Part shown: positions 23,796-31,381 of the stretch, in pieces
How positions within the stretch are numbered: position 1 is the first letter of the stretch
How the letters are laid out: every line of letters begins with the position of its first letter
Translations under genes and position numbers: made by a program
Notes under the pieces: generated by a model
Databases searched by the model: none
What the model was told of the DNA's origin: nothing
Seen by the model: the letters and a program-made list of their open reading frames with translations, nothing else
Assembly: GCF_014202475.1 (NCBI RefSeq)
Contig: NZ_JACHGV010000021.1
Coordinates: 1-64,000 of the forward strand
Reading direction: 5' to 3'
Origin: Streptomyces paradoxus
Lineage (GTDB): Bacteria; Actinomycetota; Actinomycetes; Streptomycetales; Streptomycetaceae
Length of the DNA stretch: 64,000 bases

Positions 23796-24227
23796 TCAGC
23801 GGTCCCGGAAGAACGCCGTGAGCAGCCCGGCGCACTCCTCGGCGAGCACGCCCTCGATCACCTCGGGCCGGTGGTTGAGCCGCCGGTCGCGGACGAGGTC
23901 CCAGAGCGAGCCGGCCGCGCCGGCCTTCTCGTCGCGGGCGCCGTAGACGAGCCGGTCGACGCGGGACTGCTGGATCGCGCCCGCGCACATCGTGCAGGGC
24001 TCCAGCGTCACCACGAGGGTGCAGCCGGCGAGCCGCCACGCGCCGAGGGCGGCCGCGGCCCGCCGCAGGGCGAGGAGCTCCGCGTGGGCCGTCGGATCGC
24101 CGCCGGCCTCGCGTTCGTTGTGCCCGGCCGCGAGCACGGTCGCGCCGTCCGGGGCCAGGACGACGGCGCCGACGGGGACATCCCCGCCCCGGACGGCGCC
24201 GGCGGCCTCGTCCAGGGCGAGTCGCAT
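23796..24227 (-). CDS. tadA: tRNA-specific adenosine deaminase TadA
   Basis: A 143-residue zinc deaminase that converts A34 to inosine in tRNA-Arg(ACG). The zinc site is complete: HAELLALRRA gives the His and proton-shuttling Glu, and LEPCTMCAGAI gives both Cys. The N-terminal PVGAVVLAPDG and the late RRLNHRPEVIEGV are typical. ATG 24227 is the first usable start; homologues often begin about ten residues earlier with DPWRPAMRLALDEA, and that sequence is present in frame but has no start codon. The companion gene lies 57 bp upstream. Confidence 0.9.
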   Translation of the reverse strand: MRLALDEAAGAVRGGDVPVGAVVLAPDGATVLAAGHNEREAGGDPTAHAELLALRRAAAALGAWRLAGCTLVVTLEPCTMCAGAIQQSRVDRLVYGARDEKAGAAGSLWDLVRDRRLNHRPEVIEGVLAEECAGLLTAFFRDR

Positions 24228-24283
24228 CGCGGGCCGCCAGGGGTCGCGGACCGGATCCGGCGGCCCCGCGGTGCCACGACCGG

Positions 24284-24826
24284 TCAGCGGACGGTCTCCA
24301 GGGTCTCCGAGGCGCCCAGGACTTCGGCGATCTCGGTGACGGCGTCCGTCGACATCAGGCGCAGTTCCTTCTCGCTCACGCCGAGGTCGTCCAGGATCAG
24401 GGCGTCGCCGACCGGGCCGTGCGGCACGGACTCGGCGGAGCCGGCCGCCGCGGCGCCGTCCTCGGCGTCATCGTCGTCCTCGTCGGACTCACCGTCCTCG
24501 GTGCCGTCGAGGTCGAGGGCGTCGAGGACGTCCCCGTCGTCCGGATCGCGGCCCAGCAGCTCGTCGGTGAGCAGGATCTCGCCGTAGCTGCTGCGGGCAG
24601 CGGCGGCGGCGTCCGAGACGTAGATGCGAGGGTCCTCCTCGCCGTCCACGCGGACGACGCCGAACCAGGCGTCCTCCTGCTCGATGAGCACGAGCACCGT
24701 GTCCTCGTCGGGGGAGGCTTCACGGGCCAGGTCGGCCAGATCCGACAGGGTCTCCACATCGTCGAGCTCTGTGTCGCTCGCTTCCCACCCGTCTTCGGTG
24801 CGCGCGAGCAGTGCGGCGAAGTACAC
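24284..24826 (-). CDS. tRNA adenosine deaminase-associated protein
   Basis: A 180-residue acidic protein found in actinobacteria directly upstream of tadA. It begins MYFAALLARTEDGWEASDTE and contains an Asp/Glu-rich insert (about 105-128, DLDGTEDGESDEDDDDAEDG) before the conserved end LILDDLGVSEKELRLMSTDA. The N-terminal two thirds look like a small alpha/beta domain. Its exact role is unknown; it is named only for its constant place beside tadA. GTG start with GGGAGAG upstream. Confidence 0.82.
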   Translation of the reverse strand: MYFAALLARTEDGWEASDTELDDVETLSDLADLAREASPDEDTVLVLIEQEDAWFGVVRVDGEEDPRIYVSDAAAAARSSYGEILLTDELLGRDPDDGDVLDALDLDGTEDGESDEDDDDAEDGAAAAGSAESVPHGPVGDALILDDLGVSEKELRLMSTDAVTEIAEVLGASETLETVR

Positions 24827-25102
24827 CGTGACTCTCCCACTGGTCTTAGGCGTGCCGGTTGGGGGTCCCCCCGGCGGAGGTTACGGGCGGGGAGTGCTCG
24901 TCCGAGCCCCACCCACTCGGAATCGTGGCAGAAACACAGCGTTCAGGGGACGTCTTCGGCTCCCTGTGTCCCGCAGTTCCGCTCGCACGCACGTTGCCGC
25001 CACCTGCGGATCGTACGCGGCTTTGCCCCGCCGCACGCACGGTCACTCGCGACAACGTCCGCGCGGTTCGTGATCTTTGCCGGGGGTTTTCCCACCCGTT
25101 TC
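24827..25102. other. Non-coding spacer between minus-strand genes
   Basis: No gene is recognised. The right part is less GC-biased (CGGGGGTTTTCCCACCCGTT at about 25080). A short GGGGGTCCCCCC palindrome lies at 24865, a half of the dispersed Streptomyces palindrome. Confidence 0.5.
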
Positions 25103-25336
25103 CTACCAGCGGAAGGTGCGCATGCGCATGGCGTGCCGCAGCCGGGCCGTCTTGGCGCGGCGCGGCTGGACGCGGTCGCGCAGCTCCCGGGCCTCGGCCA
25201 GATCGCGCAGGAACCGGGCGCGACGCCGGCGGCGCTCGGCGTCGGACTCGTCGGTCCCGTTCGTCAGGTCGGGCTCCGGGCCCGCCCCCGGCCGCGTGCG
25301 CGGCGACGGATCGTCTCGGAATTTCCGGTCGGGCAT
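25103..25336 (-). CDS. Small arginine-rich conserved protein
   Basis: A 77-residue basic protein. A disordered proline-rich start is followed by a long charged helix (SDAERRRRRARFLRDLAEAR ELRDRVQPRR) and a basic end RLRHAMRMRTFRW. It has the look of a nucleic-acid-binding or membrane-surface peptide. GGGGGTGGTG precedes the ATG. It is divergent from upp and followed by a 276-bp stretch with no recognised gene before the tadA companion. Confidence 0.65.
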   Translation of the reverse strand: MPDRKFRDDPSPRTRPGAGPEPDLTNGTDESDAERRRRRARFLRDLAEARELRDRVQPRRAKTARLRHAMRMRTFRW

Positions 25337-25468
25337 CAGGTTCACCACCCCCAGTCCGTCCTTTCCGCTTTCCCCCGGACGGGCCGTTTGACGCCAGTGA
25401 CCGGGTGACGGCCGGACGGCGGGCTTGCCGTGCGGTCCGGGACACCCCGCCCGGTTAATGTTGTGGAC

Positions 25469-26104
25469 ATGCGTCTCCACGTCGTCGACCACCCTCTGGT
25501 CGCCCACAAGCTCACCACGCTGCGCGACCAGCGCACCGACTCCGCGACCTTCCGCCGTCTCGCCGACGAACTGGTCACCCTGCTCGCCTACGAGGCCACG
25601 CGTGACGTGCGCACCGAACAGGTCGACATCCAGACGCCGGTCGCGCGGACCACGGGCGTCAAGCTGTCCCACCCGCGGCCGCTGGTGGTGCCGATCCTGC
25701 GGGCCGGGCTCGGCATGCTGGACGGCATGGTCCGGCTGCTGCCGACCGCCGAGGTGGGTTTCCTCGGCATGATCCGCAACGAGGAGACGCTGCAGGCCTC
25801 CACGTACGCGACGCGGATGCCGGAGGACCTGTCGGGGCGTCAGGTGTACGTGCTCGACCCGATGCTCGCCACCGGCGGCACGCTGGTCGCGGCGATCCAG
25901 GAGCTGATCCGGCGCGGCGCCGACGACGTGACCGCCGTGGTGCTGCTGGCCGCCCCCGAGGGCGTCGAGATCATGGAGCGCGAGCTGGCGGGCACGCCGG
26001 TGACGGTCGTGACCGCCTCGGTCGACGAGCACCTGAACGAGCACGGCTACATCGTCCCGGGCCTCGGTGACGCGGGGGACCGGATGTACGGGGCCGCCGA
26101 GTAG
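25469..26104 (+). CDS. upp: Uracil phosphoribosyltransferase
   Basis: A 211-residue salvage enzyme that joins uracil to PRPP to give UMP. It begins MRLHVVDHPLVAHKLTTLRD. The PRPP loop YVLDPMLATGGT is complete, PLVVPILRAGLGMLDGM is the family's second signature, and GYIVPGLGDAGDRMYGAAE at the end binds uracil. No ribosome site precedes the ATG. A -10-like TAATGT lies 8 bases upstream, so the transcript may be leaderless. Confidence 0.96.
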   Translation: MRLHVVDHPLVAHKLTTLRDQRTDSATFRRLADELVTLLAYEATRDVRTEQVDIQTPVARTTGVKLSHPRPLVVPILRAGLGMLDGMVRLLPTAEVGFLGMIRNEETLQASTYATRMPEDLSGRQVYVLDPMLATGGTLVAAIQELIRRGADDVTAVVLLAAPEGVEIMERELAGTPVTVVTASVDEHLNEHGYIVPGLGDAGDRMYGAAE

Positions 26105-26118
26105 GCCGGACGGGCCTC

Positions 26119-26760
26119 TCAGCAGCCCTTCTTCGTCGTGGGCGCCGGCTCGGGCGTGGCCAGCCCGGCCAGTGCCCGGTCGGCGTCCGGCTTTTTCGCC
26201 AGCTCCTTGAAGCCGTCCCCGATGACGAGGTCGACGGCGGCGCCCTCGCGGGCCGCATCGGTACGCCGTTCGGCGCCCGGGAGCTGGGTGCCGAGCACGG
26301 GCAGTGCGGTGTCGAGCGCGGCGGCGGGGCCGAGCAGCAGACCGGTGCCCTTGACCTTCTTGTCGTACTGCTTGGTCGCGTTGCCCACGTCGCCGATCTT
26401 GAAGCCGCGCTTCTTCAGCTCGTCGGCGGTCTTCTTCGCCAGGCCGGCGCGGGTGGTGGCGTTGAGCACGTTGACGGTGATCGTGCGCGGCTGCGGCAGG
26501 GGCTTGGCGCTGGGCGAGGGGCTCGCCTTGGTCGTGACGTCGCAGTCCGTCCCGTCACCGGCCGCCGAAGCCTCTCTGCCGCCGCCGGTGAAGACGTCGA
26601 TGAGCTGCAGCGTGCCCCAGCCGCCCATGCCGAGGACGACGACGGACGCGACGGTCAGGAGGGCGAGCCTGCCGTGCCGCCGGGGCCGGCGCATCCGGGG
26701 GTACTTGTTGCCCTTGATGCGGTACTTGCCGCCCATGCCGGGGGGAGTCAGCATGCTCAT
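26119..26760 (-). CDS. LytR C-terminal-domain protein
   Basis: A 213-residue membrane-anchored protein. A basic cytoplasmic start (about 1-31) leads to one membrane helix (LALLTVASVVVLGMGGWGTL). After a Ser/Pro linker comes the LytR_C domain (about 92-182): TITVNVLNATTRAGLAKKTA and KRGFKIGDVGNATKQY. This domain often accompanies LytR-CpsA-Psr ligases but here stands alone, so it probably has a binding role at the cell wall. A single C-terminal Cys ends the chain. Convergent with upp. Confidence 0.82.
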   Translation of the reverse strand: MSMLTPPGMGGKYRIKGNKYPRMRRPRRHGRLALLTVASVVVLGMGGWGTLQLIDVFTGGGREASAAGDGTDCDVTTKASPSPSAKPLPQPRTITVNVLNATTRAGLAKKTADELKKRGFKIGDVGNATKQYDKKVKGTGLLLGPAAALDTALPVLGTQLPGAERRTDAAREGAAVDLVIGDGFKELAKKPDADRALAGLATPEPAPTTKKGC

Positions 26761-26857
26761 GAGCGCAGCGTAGTGCGCCCGGGCGACGATGCCTACTAGA
26801 TGATCATTCGACGTCGCCCAGCGGAACCCGAAAGGGCCAACCCGCGACCGGCGGGGA

Positions 26858-27154
26858 TCAGTCGAGTTCGAGCACGCGCGCGTGCAGCACCTGGCGCTGC
26901 TGGAGTGCCGCCCGCACCGCGCGGTGCAGACCGTCCTCCAGGTACAGGTCGCCCTGCCACTTCACGACGTGCGCGAAGAGGTCGCCGTAGAACGTGGAGT
27001 CCTCGGCGAGCAGTGTTTCCAGATCGAGCTGACCCTTGGTCGTCACGAGCTGATCGAGGCGGACCGGGCGCGGCGCGACGTCCGCCCACTGCCGGGTGCT
27101 TTCCCGGCCGTGGTCGGGGTACGGCCGGCCGTTTCCGATGCGCTTGAAGATCAC
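26858..27154 (-). CDS. Conserved protein with ParB/Srx-like motif
   Basis: A 98-residue protein very conserved in Streptomyces and often labelled a VapB-type antitoxin. What can be seen is VRLDQLVTTKGQLDLETLLA, FYGDLFAHVVKWQGDLYLED and GLHRAVRAALQQRQVLHARV. The string YLEDGLHRAVRAAL resembles the substrate-binding DGxHR of ParB/sulfiredoxin folds. No toxin gene is adjacent, so an antitoxin role is not supported here. Confidence 0.7.
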   Translation of the reverse strand: MIFKRIGNGRPYPDHGRESTRQWADVAPRPVRLDQLVTTKGQLDLETLLAEDSTFYGDLFAHVVKWQGDLYLEDGLHRAVRAALQQRQVLHARVLELD

Positions 27155-27260
27155 ACGGAAAGCCTACCGGTCAAGACCTTCCGGGCGCAGCCTTGGCGCC
27201 CTAGTGCGACGCTGAAAAAAACCCCGCAAGGCGGTACGAACCGGGAACAGGGGCGTGAAT

Positions 27261-28865
27261 ATGCCGGACCGCGAGACCATGCCGTCGGCCTCCGCCCCGG
27301 AGGTTTCCGCGCGCGCCGCCGCCCTTCCCCGGGAGGCCCTGCGGATCGCCGCCGGCTACGCCTTCTCCGGTCCGGCCCTCCAGCTGGGCGCCCTGCTGTG
27401 GGACGGGCAGTGCCTGCCGGACGCGCAGGTCCGGGTGCCGCTGGCGATGCTCAACCGCCATGGGCTGGTCGCCGGAGCGACCGGCACCGGCAAGACCAAG
27501 ACGCTCCAGCTGATCGCCGAGCAGCTGTCCGCCCAGGGCGTGCCGGTCTTCCTCGCCGACATCAAGGGAGACCTGTCCGGGATCGCCGCGCCGGGCCGCC
27601 CGGACGCGCGGGTCGAGGGGCGGGCCGTGGATGTCCACCAGCGCTGGACGGCGACCGGCTTCCCCGCCGAGTACTACGCCCTGGGCGGCATCGGGCGCGG
27701 CATCCCCGTCCGGGCCACGGTCACCGGATTCGGCCCGGTGCTGCTGTCCAAGGTGCTGCGGCTGAACCGCACGCAGGAGCAGTCCCTCGCGCTGATCTTC
27801 CACTACGCCGACAGCAAGGGTCTGGAGCTGATCGACCTCAAGGACCTCAGGGCGGTCGTGACCTTCCTGACCTCGGACGAGGGCAAGCCGGAGCTGAGGA
27901 GGGTCGGTGGTCTGCCGGCGGCCACGGCCGGGGTGATCCTGCGGTCCCTCACCGCCTTCGAGGCGCAGGGCGCGTCCGGCTTCTTCGGCGAGCCGGAGTT
28001 CGACACGGGTGAGCTGCTGCGTACGGCGGAGGACGGGCGGGGCGTGGTCTCCGTCCTGGAGCTGAGCGCCGTGCAGGAGCGGCCGCAGCTGTTCTCGACC
28101 TTCCTGATGTGGCTGCTGGCCGATCTCTTCCACGACCTGCCCGAGCTGGGCGACGTCGACAAGCCGCGCCTGGTGTTCTTCCTTGACGAGGCGCACCTGC
28201 TCTTCGACGACGCCTCCGAGGCGTTCCTGGAGTCGATCACGCAGACCGTGCGCCTGATTCGCTCGAAAGGGGTCGGGGTCTTCTTCGTGACGCAGACCCC
28301 CGAGGACGTACCCGCCGATGTCCTCGCCCAGCTCGGCAACCGCGTCCAGCACGCGCTGCGCGCCTTCACGCCCGACGATCAGAAGGCCCTCAGCGCCACG
28401 GTGAAGACCTTCCCGAAGTCGCCCTACGACCTCGAAGAGGTGCTGACCGGCCTCGGGACGGGCGAGGCGGTGGTGACGGTGCTGAGCGAGAAGGGCGCGC
28501 CGACCCCGGTCGCCGCGACCCGGCTGCGCGCGCCCGAGTCACTGATGGGGCCGCTCGGGCAGGAGGCCCTGGAGCGGGCGGTGGCGCAGTCGCCGCTGCA
28601 CGAGCGGTACGCGCGGGCCGTGGACCGGGAGTCGGCGTACGAGCGGCTGGAGCGGGGGCGTGGTGCGAAGGGGCCCGACGAGATGCGGGATGCCGTCTCC
28701 GGACGGGGTGGGCGGGCGGAGGAACAGCCGTCCATGGCGGAGCGGGTGGCCGAGAGCGGCGTCTTCAGGTCGCTGGCCCGGTCGGTGGGGACGCAGATCG
28801 GGCGGGAGATCACGCGGTCGCTGTTCGGCACGGCACGGCGTTCGGGGCGGCGCAGCAGGCGGTAG
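27261..28865 (+). CDS. HerA-like ATPase (DUF853)
   Basis: A 534-residue hexameric-type ATPase of the HerA/FtsK superfamily. Walker A is GATGTGKTKT at about 71-80, Walker B is LVFFLDEAH at about 300-308, and the sensor strand VGVFFVTQTPEDVP follows. The DUF853 branch is helicase- or translocase-like, but its DNA role is not established. The region after about 440 is charged and ends RRSGRRSRR, probably a nucleic-acid-binding tail. ATG 27261 is used; a GTG two codons earlier is possible. GAACAGGGG supplies the ribosome site. Confidence 0.87.
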   Translation: MPDRETMPSASAPEVSARAAALPREALRIAAGYAFSGPALQLGALLWDGQCLPDAQVRVPLAMLNRHGLVAGATGTGKTKTLQLIAEQLSAQGVPVFLADIKGDLSGIAAPGRPDARVEGRAVDVHQRWTATGFPAEYYALGGIGRGIPVRATVTGFGPVLLSKVLRLNRTQEQSLALIFHYADSKGLELIDLKDLRAVVTFLTSDEGKPELRRVGGLPAATAGVILRSLTAFEAQGASGFFGEPEFDTGELLRTAEDGRGVVSVLELSAVQERPQLFSTFLMWLLADLFHDLPELGDVDKPRLVFFLDEAHLLFDDASEAFLESITQTVRLIRSKGVGVFFVTQTPEDVPADVLAQLGNRVQHALRAFTPDDQKALSATVKTFPKSPYDLEEVLTGLGTGEAVVTVLSEKGAPTPVAATRLRAPESLMGPLGQEALERAVAQSPLHERYARAVDRESAYERLERGRGAKGPDEMRDAVSGRGGRAEEQPSMAERVAESGVFRSLARSVGTQIGREITRSLFGTARRSGRRSRR

Positions 28866-28886
28866 GGGCGGCGCAGGCGATGGGGA

Positions 28887-28912
28887 CGGCGGAGGCGTGG
28901 GTGCCTCCGCCG
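28887..28912. terminator. Bidirectional hairpin
   Basis: A perfect 10-bp stem (CGGCGGAGGC / GCCTCCGCCG) with a six-base loop between the ends of the convergent HerA-like gene and the small minus-strand gene at 28924. Confidence 0.65.
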
Positions 28913-28923
28913 CGCGGGCCGGG

Positions 28924-29073
28924 TCAGCCGCGATCTCGTCCCTGTCCCCGCCTCTGCCCGTCCAGGGGCTGCGGCGGCTTCCGGGTGTCCGGCCGGGAGG
29001 GGGACTTGGGGGCGCTGCGGGCGGCTTCCGCGCGCAGGAGGGCGCGCATGACCGCGTACGGGTCCTGAAGCAT
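28924..29073 (-). CDS. Small 49-residue protein
   Basis: An open frame of 50 codons starting MLQDPYAVMRALLRAEAARS and ending PQPLDGQRRGQGRDRG. GAGGAA lies at an ideal distance before the ATG and the frame stops just before the shared terminator hairpin. The first half forms a regular amphipathic helix. Short length makes it easy to miss; codon use fits coding sequence. No function is recognised. Confidence 0.5.
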   Translation of the reverse strand: MLQDPYAVMRALLRAEAARSAPKSPSRPDTRKPPQPLDGQRRGQGRDRG

Positions 29074-29145
29074 GGCTGGTTCCTCGTCGTTCTTCGTCGT
29101 TCTGGTTCCGTGCGGGACGGACGGACCGGTGTCGGGCCGGTCCTG

Positions 29146-29478
29146 TCAGCAGCGCAGGACCTCGGAACGCAGGGGACGAGGGTCGTACACCGGGTGCGCC
29201 GGCACGGGCACGGGGCGCCGTGCGGTGTACGCGGGCTCGGGCAGCGGGGCGGGGGCCGGCGGAGCGGCGGTGCGGCGGACTCCCCGGGCCGGCGGGCGCA
29301 GGGCGGTGTCGAAGAGGTCGCACTCGACGGGGGTGCTCTCCCCGGGGACGGTGGCCGTCGGCCCCGTGAGGGCCTCGGCGTGGGCGCCCGGCACGAGCAG
29401 GGCGAGCAGCAGGACGAGCACCCGCAGCCACATGTGCCGGCGGGGGCCGCGGGGTTCCGGCTGCGGTCCGGGGGTCAC
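29146..29478 (-). CDS. Small secreted protein
   Basis: A 110-residue protein with a signal peptide: RHMWLRVLVLLLALLVPGAHA, probably cleaved after AHA near residue 34. The mature part is proline-rich, has Cys residues at CDLF and at the very C-terminus (VLRC), and is probably disulfide-linked or disordered. It overlaps the upstream small frame by 4 bp (GTGA). Function unknown. Confidence 0.55.
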   Translation of the reverse strand: MTPGPQPEPRGPRRHMWLRVLVLLLALLVPGAHAEALTGPTATVPGESTPVECDLFDTALRPPARGVRRTAAPPAPAPLPEPAYTARRPVPVPAHPVYDPRPLRSEVLRC

Positions 29479-29675
29479 GGGACGTCATTCCCCCCGCCGT
29501 CCGCGCCGCTCAACCCGCCGACCGCGAGATCCGCTCGCTCGGCCCGTGCCGGGCCGGAACGCGGCCGGGGTCCGGGTGATGCCGCTTCCCCGCGGCGCGG
29601 GGCCGAGGGCGCGGGGCGTATGTCGGAGGCGTTGTGCTCCGGGCCCCAGGGGGAGCCGACAGGGGGCTCGCTCAT
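29475..29675 (-). CDS. Possible small Pro/Gly-rich protein
   Basis: A 66-residue frame, MSEPPVGSPWGPEHNASDIR onward, that ends exactly in a 4-bp overlap with the secreted-protein gene. The coupling argues for coding, but no clear ribosome site or domain is seen. The 240 bp to its right (29676-29915) contain no recognised gene. Confidence 0.35.
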   Translation of the reverse strand: MSEPPVGSPWGPEHNASDIRPAPSAPRRGEAASPGPRPRSGPARAERADLAVGGLSGADGGGNDVP

Positions 29676-29915
29676 GGTTCATGCTGGGATCGCACCGCGA
29701 GGAGCCGCCACCTGAGCCGGGCCAGCCGACTGACGGCCCGAGCGTGGGGGGCACCGGCGGGGCAGGCTGCCCGCTGCCCGCGGCGGGCCTGGGACAGCCG
29801 GGGAGGCGCCGCCAGCCCTCAGGCCGACGGTACAGATCTCCCGCGTCGGTCGCGGGTCACGTGCGGGCCGGCTGAACGGTGTTCTCGTCCTGCCGCCGGA
29901 GGCGCGGGTGGTGGG

Positions 29916-30509
29916 TTACTTTCCGGTGGCCTTCGACGCCTTGGCCGCTGCTTTCATCTCCTGCTTGTGGGCCCGTACCTTGACCAGCGACTCGGGTCCG
30001 GTGATGTCGGCGACCGAGCGGAACGAGTCCGGCTCGCCGTAGGAGCCCGCCGCCTCCCGCCAGCCCGTGGGCCGTACCCCGAGCTGCTTGCCGAGGAGGG
30101 CGAGGAAGATCTGGGCCTTCTGTTTGCCGAAGCCGGGCAGTTCCGCGAGCCGCTTCAGCAGTTCCTTGCCGGTGCCGGCGTCCTTCCAGACGGCCTCGGC
30201 GTCGCCGTCGTAGTGCTCGACGAGGTACTGGCACAGCTGCTGGATCCGCTTGGCCATGGAGCCCGGGTAGCGGTGCACCGCCGGCTTTTGGGACAGCAGC
30301 GCGGCGAAGGCCTCCGGCTCGTGCGCGGCGATCTCGTGCGCGTCCAGGTCGTCGCCGCCGAGCCGCTGGGCGATCGTCGCCGGGCCCTTGAACGCCCACT
30401 CCATCGGTACCTGCTGGTCCAGCAGCATGCCGACCAGCGCGGCGAGCGGACTGCGGCCGAGCAGCGCGTCGGCCTCGGGGTCCTGGGCGAGGTGAAGTGT
30501 GACGTCCAT
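29916..30509 (-). CDS. HhH-GPD base-excision DNA glycosylase
   Basis: A 197-residue enzyme of the HhH-GPD superfamily. LVGMLLDQQVPMEWAFKGPA is the N-terminal helix pair with the conserved DQQ, and the helix-hairpin-helix LAELPGFGKQKAQIFLALLG is followed by a substrate-pocket region. The actinobacterial branch lacks the iron-sulfur cluster of Nth. The lysine-rich end (KVRAHKQEMKAAAKASKATG) may help bind DNA. The lesion removed is not known. Confidence 0.82.
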   Translation of the reverse strand: MDVTLHLAQDPEADALLGRSPLAALVGMLLDQQVPMEWAFKGPATIAQRLGGDDLDAHEIAAHEPEAFAALLSQKPAVHRYPGSMAKRIQQLCQYLVEHYDGDAEAVWKDAGTGKELLKRLAELPGFGKQKAQIFLALLGKQLGVRPTGWREAAGSYGEPDSFRSVADITGPESLVKVRAHKQEMKAAAKASKATGK

Positions 30510-30545
30510 GCCCCGATCATCCCCCGGGGCGGGCCCGGCCGCCGC

Positions 30546-31268
30546 TCAGGTCGCCCGCCAGTACCCCAGCGCGTGCACCCGCTGCTTGGGCAGGCCCAGT
30601 TCCTTGCGGACGTACGCCCCGAGGGCCCGGGTCGTCGCCGTGTCGCAGGCGATCCAGACGTACGGGTCGGCGGTGTCCCGGAGCAGGCCGGGCAGGTCCG
30701 ACTTCACCCGGTCCACGAGATGCGCGCCGGAGTCCTGGCGCGGCACCTTGCGCAGCTCGTGCCGGTCCGGGTCGGTGCGGAACGGCAGGTCGTCGTCGCC
30801 GCCCTCGAACCAGACGGTGGCCGGGGCGGAGCCCAGGGCGTCCAGGAGGGAGTTGATGGCCGGGAGCGAGGCCGGGTCGCCGATGGCGAAGACGTGCGAG
30901 GGCGCGGGGCTCGGGTGCTCGAAGCCGGTGCCCTGGACGGTCGCCTCGATGGTGTCGCCCGGCTTCGCCGCCCTGGCCCAGTCACTGGCGCACCCCTCGT
31001 GCAGGGCGAACTCCAGGTGGAAGGTGCCGGCCTCGGCGTCCGGGTCGACCAGGGTGTAGGCCCGCTGGTGCGGCTTGCCCGCGTTGTCGAACCACAGCCG
31101 TACCCACATGGTGGGGTGGACCCCGGTCGCGGCCAGCAGACCACCGTCGGTGAAGCGCAGCCGCCGGTAGTCCGGGGTGACGTCCTCCACGTCCGTGACC
31201 GTGAACTCGAAGTCCTTGCCGCGCAGCAGTCTGAGGACCGCGCCCTCCCAACCCCGCCCCTGCCCCAT
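30546..31268 (-). CDS. Siderophore-interacting flavoreductase (SIP)
   Basis: A 240-residue FAD-dependent ferric-siderophore reductase. The FAD site reads HQRAYTLVDPDAEAGTFHLE (RxYT motif), and the second half has VFAIGDPASLPAINSLLDAL and VWIACDTATTRALGAYVRKE, then HALGYWRAT, the signature end. It releases iron by reducing Fe(III)-siderophores in the cytoplasm. A 19-bp iron box lies 45 bp upstream, shared with the divergent acylase gene, so both should be repressed by the DmdR/IdeR-type iron regulator when iron is sufficient. Confidence 0.9.
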   Translation of the reverse strand: MGQGRGWEGAVLRLLRGKDFEFTVTDVEDVTPDYRRLRFTDGGLLAATGVHPTMWVRLWFDNAGKPHQRAYTLVDPDAEAGTFHLEFALHEGCASDWARAAKPGDTIEATVQGTGFEHPSPAPSHVFAIGDPASLPAINSLLDALGSAPATVWFEGGDDDLPFRTDPDRHELRKVPRQDSGAHLVDRVKSDLPGLLRDTADPYVWIACDTATTRALGAYVRKELGLPKQRVHALGYWRAT

Positions 31269-31312
31269 CGCTTTTCCGCCCCTTCGCGTACGATTCCGGC
31301 CACAGCTGTGAC

Positions 31313-31331
31313 TTAGGCAAGGCTAACCTAA
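31313..31331. promoter_or_regulatory. Iron box (DmdR/IdeR operator)
   Basis: TTAGGCAAGGCTAACCTAA matches the actinobacterial iron-box consensus TTAGGTTAGGCTAACCTAA at 17 of 19 positions. It lies between the SIP start (31268) and the penicillin-acylase start (31382) and can control both. Confidence 0.9.
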
Positions 31332-31381
31332 AGAAAACCCACCCCAAAGAAGACTCACCCAAAGAAAAGGGGAGACCCAGC

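Noticed and set aside
26858..27154. Toxin-antitoxin module
   Set aside because: No PIN, RelE, MazF or other toxin-like gene lies on either side.
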